Positions 51,519-58,858 of a stretch of 64,000 nt of DNA are shown here, one piece after another. A program made the position numbers and the translations under genes. The stretch is from positions 72,785 to 136,784 of the forward strand of contig JAFZAZ010000015.1 in NCBI GenBank assembly GCA_017561985.1, written 5' to 3'. The notes under the pieces were generated by a model that saw only the letters and a list, made by a program, of their open reading frames with translations, was not told the DNA's origin and searched no databases. This stretch comes from Lachnospiraceae bacterium (GTDB taxonomy: Bacteria > Bacillota_A > Clostridia > Lachnospirales > Lachnospiraceae). How positions within the stretch are numbered: the stretch's first letter is position 1; the number at the start of each line of letters is the position of its first letter.

Positions 51519-52193
51519 ATGAAGAAACGCACGCCTCTTCGGGAGCGAACTTTTCCTAATTATACGCGCGGTGAGGAGATCGCCAACATGGTTACGCACA
51601 TTGTCGGCGGCGCTGTCGCGATCGCGATCACGGTGCTGTGCATCGTCATGGCAGCTTCGCACGGGAATACCTGGGGCGTCGTCTCCTCTTCCATATACGG
51701 CGGAACCATGATCATCATGTTCACGATCTCCGCGGTCTACCATGGGCTTCACAAAAACACCGGCAAGCAGGTCATGCGGATCATCGATCACTGCGACATT
51801 TATTTTCTGATCGCCGGCACATACACGCCGATCCTGCTCTCCGCCCTGCGTGCAGACCATCCCGGACTGGCATGGACGATCTTCGGCATCGAGTGGGGAT
51901 GCGCTCTGGCCGCGGCGACGCTCAACGCCATCGACCTGAAGAAGTTCCGCATCTTCTCATTCATCTGCTATCTCGTCATGGGCTGGGCGATCATCTTCTG
52001 CGCAAAAGTCACGATCAAGGCGATGTCGTTCATGGGCTTTCTCTGGATTCTCCTCGGCGGCGTAGCGTTCACGATCGGCGCGGTCCTCTACCTCATCGGC
52101 GCAAAGAAGCATTACATCCACAGCGTGTTCCACATCTTCGTGATCGCGGGCTGCGTGCTCCAGTTCTTCGGCATTCTCTTCTACGTGCTCTGA
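51519..52193 (+). CDS. Hemolysin III family (PAQR-like) membrane protein
   Basis: 224 residues with seven membrane helices. The conserved pattern is YTRGEEIANMVTHIVGG (first His), SAVYHGLHKNTGKQVMRIIDHCDIYFLIAGTYTP and a late HSVFHIFVIAG with the other histidines; these form the metal site of the PAQR/YqfA group. The biological role in Clostridia is not established, and hemolytic activity should not be assumed. AAGGAG precedes the ATG, and a terminator lies 35 nt after the stop. Confidence 0.92.
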   Translation: MKKRTPLRERTFPNYTRGEEIANMVTHIVGGAVAIAITVLCIVMAASHGNTWGVVSSSIYGGTMIIMFTISAVYHGLHKNTGKQVMRIIDHCDIYFLIAGTYTPILLSALRADHPGLAWTIFGIEWGCALAAATLNAIDLKKFRIFSFICYLVMGWAIIFCAKVTIKAMSFMGFLWILLGGVAFTIGAVLYLIGAKKHYIHSVFHIFVIAGCVLQFFGILFYVL

Positions 52194-52228
52194 CCCGGAG
52201 TCCCGACATCATCTATACGGAAAATAAA

Positions 52229-52262
52229 AAAGGCAGGCGGCCAAACGGTCGTCTGCCTTTCG
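52229..52262. terminator. Bidirectional terminator after hemolysin III
   Basis: Stem AAAGGCAGGCGGCC / GGTCGTCTGCCTTT with an AAAC loop and wobble pairs. A second hairpin (GGGCGACC / GGCCGCCC) at 52278-52298 lies next to it and may end the tRNA transcript. Confidence 0.75.
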
Positions 52263-52316
52263 TTATCAAACACAAACGGGCGACCTCCAAGGCCGCCCGA
52301 TGACAAAAGAAAAAAA

Positions 52317-52387
52317 GCACGAGACGGGATTCGAACCCGCGACCCTCGCCTTGGCAAGGCGATACTCCACCACTGAGCCACTCGTGC
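52317..52387 (-). tRNA. tRNA-Gly (anticodon GCC)
   Basis: 71 nt with acceptor stem GCACGAG / CTCGTGC, D arm GCTC..GAGT, anticodon stem TCGCC / GGCGA around loop TTGCCAA (anticodon GCC), and T arm CGGGTTCGAATCCCG. CCA is not encoded. A run of seven T follows the acceptor stem. Confidence 0.95.
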
Positions 52388-52418
52388 ATGTTGTGCCTGC
52401 CCCGCAAGCACAATGGTG

Positions 52419-52447
52419 ATTTTACACGATATGTTATCGTTTGTCAA
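52419..52447 (-). promoter_or_regulatory. Promoter of tRNA-Gly
   Basis: Minus strand: TTGACA (52442-52447), 17-bp spacer, TAAAAT (52419-52424). Confidence 0.8.
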
Positions 52448-52480
52448 CACCCTATTTTTCTTTTTTTTATTTTTCCGAAA

Positions 52481-54640
52481 TCATGCCTTCATTTTCCGTG
52501 TGCGAAGGGTCACTGCCGCCCCCGCGCCCAATGCGATCACGAACAATACAACGATCACTGCCGCGCCCGCGTTCTCCCCGGTCTGCGGCGAACGCATCTG
52601 CCCGCTGCCGGTTCCCGTGACCTTCAACGGCGGGATCTCGCCGGCGCCGTTCACATGGCCGGGATCCGTGATGCTCGTGTCGATCATGACAAGTACGCCG
52701 TCCGGAAGAGGATTGCCGTATATGTCGCACATCGTGCCGTTGTACATTTTAAAGAAGATGTCGTACGCAACATTGTAGTTGGCCGGCGCACAATCCTCAT
52801 GCAGCCGGTAGGTTCCGTTCGGAAGGTCCTGAAGCACCGTCCGTTTCGACGTGCTCACCCAGGTGATGCGGTTCTTCGTCGCCTTGTACTGCTGTCCGCC
52901 GGAATCCTCGGTGCGGGTGATCCCGCTCAGGTCGATGCCTTCCGTGTAGCAGGTGAGCGTCAACTGCGCGCCCTCAAGCTCCTGACCCTCGGTCGTTCTC
53001 TTGGAGAATACGCCATGGCCGGTCTCCGCGAACGTGCCGGCTCCGAGCCCCTCTCCGTTTCCGCCCGTCGGCTCCTCACCGCTCACGCTGCCGTTTCCGT
53101 TCACGGGCGTAGGCGTTGCCGTGGGACGTCGATACGGCGTCGGCGAAGGCGACACAGGGGTCTTCGTCGGCTCCGGTGTCGGAGTTATCTTCCTTGCAGG
53201 TCCGGGTGTAGGAGTCACTGCCTTGGTCGGCTCGGGCGTAGGCGTTACAGCCTTTGTCGGTTCCGGTGTAGGTGTTGCCTTCTTGCTCGGCTCCGGTGTA
53301 GGTGTTGCTATCTTCGTCGGCTCCGGCGTAGGCGTTGCCTTCCGTTTCGGCTCGGGTGTAGGTGTTGCTGTCTTCGTCGGCTCAGGCGTTGGCGTTGCTT
53401 TCTTGCTCGGTTCCGGTGTAGGTGTTGCCTTCTTGCTCGGCTCCGGTGTAGGCGTTGCTTTCTTGCTCGGTTCCGGTGTAGGCGTTGCCTTTTTGCTCGG
53501 CTCCGGCGTAGGCGTTGCTTTCTTGCTCGGCTCCGGCGTAGGAGTCGCTTTCTTGCTCGGCTCCGGCGTAGGCGTTGCCTTTTTGCTGGGCTCCGGCGTA
53601 GGAGTTGCTTTCTTGCTCGGTTCCGGTGTAGGAGTCGCTTTCTTGCTCGGTTCCGGCGTAGGAGTTGCTTTCTTGCTCGGTTCCGGAGTAGGCGTTGCTT
53701 TCTTGCCGCTGTCCATCGGGAGCGTGCGGTTGCACGGATAGAAATGTGCCTCGCTTGCGGAGTTGAAGGATTTGGCGATCACGCCGCCCTCATAGTTTCC
53801 GGAGTTGTTGGAGACGCTCGCCGAAGGCGCGATCAGATGGCCTGCCATACCCTTGCACGTGAGGGACGTTGCGTCCGGAAAATTCCAGAACAGGTTCATG
53901 CCGCTCATGTTGAGCTGCACATTGTACTGACTGTCCTTTCCAGGGAAATTCGAGCGGAAATTGTTTCCGATATCTTTGCCGTTGATCTGGATGCTCCAGC
54001 CGTTGAATTCCGCACCGCTGCCCGCTCCCGTCACGGAGACGCACAGGATGTGCTGCTGAAACCAGCTGTAGCTCGGCACCTTGATCTTCAGGGAATTGAG
54101 CTTGCTGTAAGGAATCGTCACATAAACGTCAGAGTTCACGTTCGTGAGGTCAATAACGTTGCCCTGAATGTCCGAACCGCGCTCCGCCAAAGCTTTCGAC
54201 TGTGCGCGCAGGCTGGAAAATGCGGAGGACATGTTGATATAATCCGCATTGGCAACGGCGTTCGAGCCGCCGAGACGATTCGGATTGCTTCCGTAGTAAA
54301 CTGTGCGGTTTAACTTCGATTTGACGGAATTGCTGACGGCGCCGTTTCCGACGTCTCCGGACGTCCACGTTTTGATGTAGGACGGATGAATTGCCGAATC
54401 GCCGAAGAAGTTACCGTTCCGGTATTCTCCGCCTACGGCGATGGCGCCCATGATATGGTTCTGCGCCGTGAAATTGTTTTGAACGAAAACGCTGTACTTC
54501 GAGAGAATGTTGGAAGCGTTGTAATTGGAGCCGAACCGGTCGCTCGAAGACGCCGCAGAGGCTCCGTTTGCCAGAATGCCGAGCAGCAGCACAACGGTAA
54601 GCAATACGCTCACCAGTCTCTCTTTCCTGATAGTGTTCAT
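52481..54640 (-). CDS. Sortase-anchored surface protein: choice-of-anchor A domain, TP repeats, SpaA-like domain
   Basis: 719 residues. The signal peptide ends near 29 (ASAASS). Residues about 35-305 match a choice-of-anchor A domain (YSVFVQNNFTAQNHIMGAIAVGGEY). About 310-500 are 17 tandem EPSKKATPTP-type units. About 525-670 looks like a SpaA-type prealbumin fold (GVFSKRTTEGQELEGAQLTL, LPNGTYRLHEDCAP). The end has sorting motif SPQTGE (Ser684), a membrane helix and a basic tail RTRKMKA. The class B sortase lies directly upstream on the same strand. AGGAGAGAGG precedes the ATG, which is itself part of GTAAAATG. Likely a stalk-like adhesin. Confidence 0.85.
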   Translation of the reverse strand: MNTIRKERLVSVLLTVVLLLGILANGASAASSSDRFGSNYNASNILSKYSVFVQNNFTAQNHIMGAIAVGGEYRNGNFFGDSAIHPSYIKTWTSGDVGNGAVSNSVKSKLNRTVYYGSNPNRLGGSNAVANADYINMSSAFSSLRAQSKALAERGSDIQGNVIDLTNVNSDVYVTIPYSKLNSLKIKVPSYSWFQQHILCVSVTGAGSGAEFNGWSIQINGKDIGNNFRSNFPGKDSQYNVQLNMSGMNLFWNFPDATSLTCKGMAGHLIAPSASVSNNSGNYEGGVIAKSFNSASEAHFYPCNRTLPMDSGKKATPTPEPSKKATPTPEPSKKATPTPEPSKKATPTPEPSKKATPTPEPSKKATPTPEPSKKATPTPEPSKKATPTPEPSKKATPTPEPSKKATPTPEPSKKATPTPEPTKTATPTPEPKRKATPTPEPTKIATPTPEPSKKATPTPEPTKAVTPTPEPTKAVTPTPGPARKITPTPEPTKTPVSPSPTPYRRPTATPTPVNGNGSVSGEEPTGGNGEGLGAGTFAETGHGVFSKRTTEGQELEGAQLTLTCYTEGIDLSGITRTEDSGGQQYKATKNRITWVSTSKRTVLQDLPNGTYRLHEDCAPANYNVAYDIFFKMYNGTMCDIYGNPLPDGVLVMIDTSITDPGHVNGAGEIPPLKVTGTGSGQMRSPQTGENAGAAVIVVLFVIALGAGAAVTLRTRKMKA
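53215..53710 (-). repeat. 30-bp tandem repeats encoding EPSKKATPTP
   Basis: About 17 units of 30 bp, the central ten nearly identical. They form the stalk of the anchored protein. The in-frame length allows size variation without frameshift. Confidence 0.9.
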
Positions 54641-54742
54641 TTTACCTCTCTCCTAATACCTGCGCCAAATGCGCTGTTGTGCGTCATCGCACATTTTCCC
54701 AATACTTGCTATATGATGCAGGTTCCCCCCACGATCATTCTT

Positions 54743-55642
54743 TTATTTTGCGCTCTCGATGTTCAATACGCGCTTTCCTACGACAATAAACCGCTTGCCC
54801 TCGCCGCACGTGGACAGCACCATGATCGTGTCATAGTCCGTCGGCTCGGGGCTTGAGATGTATGCGTTTTTGTCTTTCTCCGAGCGGACCCACTGGAGCA
54901 TTCTCGACGTCTCGTATGTGTCGAACTTGTCAAACACCCATTCGCCGTCGACCTTTTTGTAATCCGCCGACAGAAGATGCTCCGTCGAGATGTGCGAGAT
55001 CACCACGATCTCGTACACGCTCACGCGCCCCTCCTGGTACACAAAGAAATACGGATGCGTCTCGCGGAACTCGGCGTTGTTGTAATCCTTCAGGCTTCCG
55101 AACATCGTGCCGTTCTTCATGTTGTGCCCGTACACGATCGTGAATTTGTCGTTCAAATCCGTACTGTTGCAGTTCTGTATATAGAGACATCCCGGATAGC
55201 CGGTGGAATGGTCGAGATTGTGATCCAGATAATAATCTTCCTTCTCGTGTGCCAGGATCGGATAATCAACGATGGTTCCCGGGATCGAAATGTACGCGAA
55301 AATGTCGCTGTTTTCCTCATGCAGCAGCGAAAAATCAGGGCGGATCGTAAAATTGTCCGGATACCGCTCGTAGAGCGCCTCGAACAGCATCTCCTCCGCG
55401 GTAGGTGTGTGCGTCGGAGTCGGCGTGACCGTTGCCTCGGGCGTCGGGGTCGGAGTGTTCGTCACGAATACTTTTTCCTTCAATTTCTCGTAATTCTGCT
55501 GCTGTTGATCCTGCTTATGGTTGCGGTAGTAGAGATATCCGCCGGCTCCCGCGCCGGCCAGAAGAAGCACGACAAGAACGATCAGCACAATCCTGCGGAT
55601 CTTTCGTCTACTCTCAACTTTGTCCCAAGTCTGATATCCCAT
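54743..55642 (-). CDS. Class B sortase
   Basis: 299 residues. A short cytoplasmic start, one membrane helix (IVLIVLVVLLLAGAGAGGYLYY), a TPTPTP linker (about 62-82), and a sortase domain. The catalytic His is in VYGHNMKNGTMFG (near 172), Cys in VLSTCGEG (Cys279), and Arg in KRFIVVGK (Arg284). FAYISIPGTIVDYPILAH and YLDHNLDHSTGYPGCLY are typical of class B. It should anchor the downstream SPQTG protein to the wall, since both seem to be in one operon (102 bp gap). Its promoter is at 55712-55740. Confidence 0.92.
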   Translation of the reverse strand: MGYQTWDKVESRRKIRRIVLIVLVVLLLAGAGAGGYLYYRNHKQDQQQQNYEKLKEKVFVTNTPTPTPEATVTPTPTHTPTAEEMLFEALYERYPDNFTIRPDFSLLHEENSDIFAYISIPGTIVDYPILAHEKEDYYLDHNLDHSTGYPGCLYIQNCNSTDLNDKFTIVYGHNMKNGTMFGSLKDYNNAEFRETHPYFFVYQEGRVSVYEIVVISHISTEHLLSADYKKVDGEWVFDKFDTYETSRMLQWVRSEKDKNAYISSPEPTDYDTIMVLSTCGEGKRFIVVGKRVLNIESAK

Positions 55643-55711
55643 GACTTACATGCTCCCGAATTTCGGTCGGAAAATGACCGTTTTGCGGCGGTTTTCAGGC
55701 ACCCAACGGTG

Positions 55712-55740
55712 ATACTATCACTTTAATAAGGTTGAGTCAA
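55712..55740 (-). promoter_or_regulatory. Promoter of the sortase-substrate operon
   Basis: Minus strand: TTGACT (55735-55740), 17-bp spacer, TAGTAT (55712-55717). In the leader, CGGTC and GACCG flank a GGAAAATG copy (55664-55680). Confidence 0.55.
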
Positions 55741-55930
55741 GGCTTCCGACCGCCCGAAAAGTATGAATTTTTTGTAAATTTCTGTTTACACTTTCGCCTG
55801 TTAGACATCTAACTGACGTATATTACTGCAATAATTTGCGCTTTTCAAGCAATTTTGTAAATGCGATATCGATTTTGTCGTTTCTTATACACTTTCGCCG
55901 GATCCATGCCGTGCCACGGCCTCCGCGGGC
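55741..55930. other. AT-rich intergenic region between sortase and nucleosidase genes
   Basis: No gene is seen. A perfect inverted repeat GTTAGA-CA-TCTAAC lies at 55800-55813 and could be an operator for either divergent unit. Several weak -10-like sequences are present. Confidence 0.5.
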
Positions 55931-55959
55931 TTTTCAATCGTCCGTTTCTGTGTTATGAT
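55931..55959 (+). promoter_or_regulatory. Promoter of the nucleosidase/SPL-like operon
   Basis: TTTTCA (55931-55936), 17-bp spacer, TATGAT (55954-55959). Confidence 0.4.
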
Positions 55960-55993
55960 AATGACGTATGAATTCCGTACAAAGGAGCCTTTC

Positions 55994-56869
55994 ATGATTT
56001 ACATCGCATGTGCCATCTATATGGAAGCATCGCCGTTTCTGCGGCTGTTTGACTGTAAGAAGCAGGATTCCTTCCTGCACGGGCAGGTTTACGCCGGCGA
56101 GGACGCAGTTGTCGTCATCACCGGAACGTCCCCGATCCCGGCCGCTGCCGCTCTGACCGAGCTGCTCACGAAGCTTCCGCCCTGCGAGACCGACATTTTC
56201 GCAAACGTCGGTCTGTGCGGCTGCAACGACGAGTCTGTGGCTCCCGGATCTTTGTACCTTGCACACAGCATCACCGATGCCGCGTCCGGCAGACAGTTCT
56301 TTCCGGACCTTTTATACCTGCATGAGCATCCGACGGCGTCGCTTACCACTTATTCTACTGTGGTTGAATCATTGCCAGAAGCGGAAACTCCGGATGGTGT
56401 TTCACGCGATCCATTCCTGTTTGACATGGAGGCATCGGGGCTGTATCTCGCTGCGCTGCCTCATTTTTCGACAGACCGTATGTACTTTTTCAAGATTGTT
56501 TCCGACCACGGCTCAGATGCGCGTGAGATTTCGCCGACCGAGGCGTTCGAGCGCATCGGCGACCGTGCAGGCGGGATTGCGGAGACGCTGCAGCGCTTCG
56601 CCTCCTACACGCCGCGCCGTTATGTTTACTCCGACGGCGAGGCGGCACTCATTGATTATTTCTGCCGAAGCCTTCACTGCTCCGTCACGATGGAGCATGA
56701 GCTGCGACGGCTGATACTTTACTACGAGCTCGAGCGCGGATACGCCATCGCGCACCTCCGCGACTTCTTTGCGGAGCACGGTCTGAGTTTCGAGGACAAC
56801 ATCCTTCTCGGCTCGAGGAAGGAGGGCAAGGATGTGCTCGACGCCTTCCGAATCTCCTGCCTGTGCTGA
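55994..56869 (+). CDS. Phosphorylase-superfamily nucleosidase-like protein
   Basis: 291 residues with AAAGGAG before the ATG. The N-terminal 190 residues resemble the MTA/SAH nucleosidase fold: VVVITGTSPIPAAAALTELL, FANVGLCGCNDESVAPGSLYLAHSITDAAS, and FDMEASGLYLAAL, which matches the catalytic/purine-ribose VDMEGAA-type motif. The last 90 residues are an added helical domain. The next gene overlaps it by 38 bp and encodes a radical SAM enzyme, a producer of 5'-deoxyadenosine. Hydrolysis of that by-product is a plausible job, but this is inference. Confidence 0.75.
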   Translation: MIYIACAIYMEASPFLRLFDCKKQDSFLHGQVYAGEDAVVVITGTSPIPAAAALTELLTKLPPCETDIFANVGLCGCNDESVAPGSLYLAHSITDAASGRQFFPDLLYLHEHPTASLTTYSTVVESLPEAETPDGVSRDPFLFDMEASGLYLAALPHFSTDRMYFFKIVSDHGSDAREISPTEAFERIGDRAGGIAETLQRFASYTPRRYVYSDGEAALIDYFCRSLHCSVTMEHELRRLILYYELERGYAIAHLRDFFAEHGLSFEDNILLGSRKEGKDVLDAFRISCLC

Positions 56870-57884
56870 GACGGTTCCGTACCGGAGGAAATTTTCCGTC
56901 GTGTATGTCGAGGATGCCGCTCTCTCCTACCAGCGCACCCGCGAGATTCTCGGCAGACTGCACGGCGCGACTGTGATCCGCTGCCGCAGCTACCGTGACA
57001 TCTTCAACCGCTCGCACCAGGAACCGACGCTGCAGCGCAAAGCGCAGGCTCTGATCCTCGCCGTCTCGCCGCTCAATGCGGTTTACGACGGGGCGCCGGT
57101 GTGCCAGGACTTCGGCAACCGGCACTTTTACTATACGTCCTGTGTGATGAACTGCATCTTCGACTGCGAGTATTGTTATCTGCAGGGCATGTACCCCTGC
57201 GGGCACATCGTCTGTTTCGTAAATCTCGAGGATACCTTCGCTGCCCTCGACGACATTTTGAAAGAGCACGAAGCGTATGTGTGCATCAGCTATGACACGG
57301 ACCTTCTCGCGCTCGAGCCACTGCTCGGTTTCGTCCGCGACTGGCTCGCATACGCATCGACGCGCGAGCGTCTCACGCTTGAGCTCCGCACAAAAAGCGC
57401 CGCTGCCGCAGTACTTCGCAGCCTTCCGGTGATCCCGGGCGCAGTGCTCGCTCTCACGCTCTCGCCCGACCCTGTGATCGCCGCGTACGAGCACCACACG
57501 CCGGATCTCTCTGCGCGCCTGGCTTTCGCCGCAGAAGCACAGAAAGCCGGCTGGTCCGTCCGCCTCTGCTTCGACCCGATGCTCGCGGTCCACGACGCGG
57601 AGCCTGCGTACAATGCGATGTTTGACGAAGTGTTCTCCGTGCTTCGTCCGGAACAGATCCGCGACGTCAGCATCGGAACCTTCCGCATTTCCAAGGAATA
57701 CCTTCGTGAAATGCGCCGTCGCCGCCCCTGTGCGGTGACGCTCTACCCTTACGAACTCACAAACGGCGTGTACAGTTACTCTTCCGACACCGAAGAGCGC
57801 CTTCTGTCACTGGCCCGCACGAGACTGCGCGAGCATTTTCCGGAGGACCGCATCTTCGTCTGGAAGTCCGACAGCGCCGTCTGA
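56832..57884 (+). CDS. Spore photoproduct lyase-like radical SAM protein
   Basis: 350 residues. TSCVMNCIFDCEYCYLQGMYPCGHIVCFVN contains the CX3CX2C cluster motif (CIFDCEYC) of the SPL family, and SRSHQ-like and TKSAAAAVLRSLP stretches follow its pattern. SPL repairs the thymine dimer of UV-damaged spores with SAM. Here no spore genes are near and the partners are a nucleosidase and an SDR. I prefer the ATG at 56832, where AAGGAGGG stands 6 nt before it inside the upstream gene, giving translational coupling. The extra N-terminal Cys residues are not family-like, so a later start is possible. Confidence 0.82.
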   Translation: MCSTPSESPACAETVPYRRKFSVVYVEDAALSYQRTREILGRLHGATVIRCRSYRDIFNRSHQEPTLQRKAQALILAVSPLNAVYDGAPVCQDFGNRHFYYTSCVMNCIFDCEYCYLQGMYPCGHIVCFVNLEDTFAALDDILKEHEAYVCISYDTDLLALEPLLGFVRDWLAYASTRERLTLELRTKSAAAAVLRSLPVIPGAVLALTLSPDPVIAAYEHHTPDLSARLAFAAEAQKAGWSVRLCFDPMLAVHDAEPAYNAMFDEVFSVLRPEQIRDVSIGTFRISKEYLREMRRRRPCAVTLYPYELTNGVYSYSSDTEERLLSLARTRLREHFPEDRIFVWKSDSAV

Positions 57885-57948
57885 GGATATATTACACGCA
57901 AAATAAACACGCCGGCGCCATGCCGGTGCACCCAGGGAAAGGAGGCCG

Positions 57949-58776
57949 GTGAAACCGCCGGGTAATAACATGATCAACACTAAAGGAATTCTTTCCGGAA
58001 CATCCCACATTCTGAAGTCCGACGGACCGGCTGTCTTCGACGGTCCCGCTGCCGAGGCGGCAGGTGAGGACACGCGCGTTGCGCTCGTCACCGGTTCGAC
58101 ATCCGGTTTCGGCCGCGCCATCGCTCTCCGTCTGCTCAAGGAGGGCTTTCGCGTCTATGGAATCGGACGAAACTCCGCAGGCGCGCCGACGCATGAAAGC
58201 TTCATATTTCTCGAGGCTGATCTGCGCGACGAAAAGGCGATCGCAAACATCGTAAGCGAGCTTCCGAAGCCGCTTGCGCTTCTTGTCAACGCTGCCGGCG
58301 TCGCTTACTACGGGCCTCACGAGACACTCTCGCCGGACTCGATCGCGGAGATGGTTGAGGTCAACGTCACCGCGCCGATGATCCTTGCAAATCTACTGCT
58401 CCCGTCGCTTCGCTCCTGCTGCGGAACCATATTGAACGTTTCCTCGGTGACCGCCAAACAGAACAGCAACACGCACGGCTGCGCGTACGGAGCGACGAAA
58501 GCTGCGCTCAGCAGCTTCTCCGAAAGCTTATTTGCCGAATGCCGCCGCTCCGGCGTCCGCGTTCTGACGCTTCATCCGGATCTGGCCGACACCGCCCTCT
58601 ACCGCTACGCGGACTTCACTCCGGACCCTGCGCCCGACAGCTGTCTGAGCGCCGAGGAAGTCGCCGAGGCCGCATGGCTGATGTGCTCCGCTCGTGACGG
58701 TCTCGCCGTGACGGACGTGACGCTCCGCCCGCAGCGCAACCGGATTATCCGCAAGACGAATTCGACGGAATCCTGA
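57949..58776 (+). CDS. Short-chain dehydrogenase/reductase
   Basis: 275 residues if started at the GTG at 57949, where AAAGGAGG is only 3 nt away; the ATG at 57970 is 24 nt from that site. The SDR motifs are VTGSTSGFGRAIAL (TGxxxGxG), LVNAAGVAYYG (NAAG), NVSSVTA (catalytic Ser) and YGATK (YxxxK), and LEADLRDE for the adenine pocket. The N-terminal 40 residues precede the fold and are unusual. Substrate unknown. The 64-bp gap after the SPL-like gene contains a small inverted repeat, but co-transcription is likely. Confidence 0.85.
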   Translation: MKPPGNNMINTKGILSGTSHILKSDGPAVFDGPAAEAAGEDTRVALVTGSTSGFGRAIALRLLKEGFRVYGIGRNSAGAPTHESFIFLEADLRDEKAIANIVSELPKPLALLVNAAGVAYYGPHETLSPDSIAEMVEVNVTAPMILANLLLPSLRSCCGTILNVSSVTAKQNSNTHGCAYGATKAALSSFSESLFAECRRSGVRVLTLHPDLADTALYRYADFTPDPAPDSCLSAEEVAEAAWLMCSARDGLAVTDVTLRPQRNRIIRKTNSTES

Positions 58777-58803
58777 GTGCAGCCTCAATTGAACAAACAC
58801 ACA

Positions 58804-58840
58804 AAAATGCCGCCGGCATAACCACCGGCGGCATTTCTTT
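58804..58840. terminator. Bidirectional terminator after the SDR gene
   Basis: Stem AAATGCCGCCGG / CCGGCGGCATTT with an 8-nt loop, T-rich on both sides. Confidence 0.85.
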
Positions 58841-58858
58841 TCGTTTTCCTTTGTGTTT

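Noticed and set aside
53215..53710. 30-bp repeats that could suggest a CRISPR array
   Set aside because: Units are directly adjacent without spacers and encode a Thr-Pro stalk.
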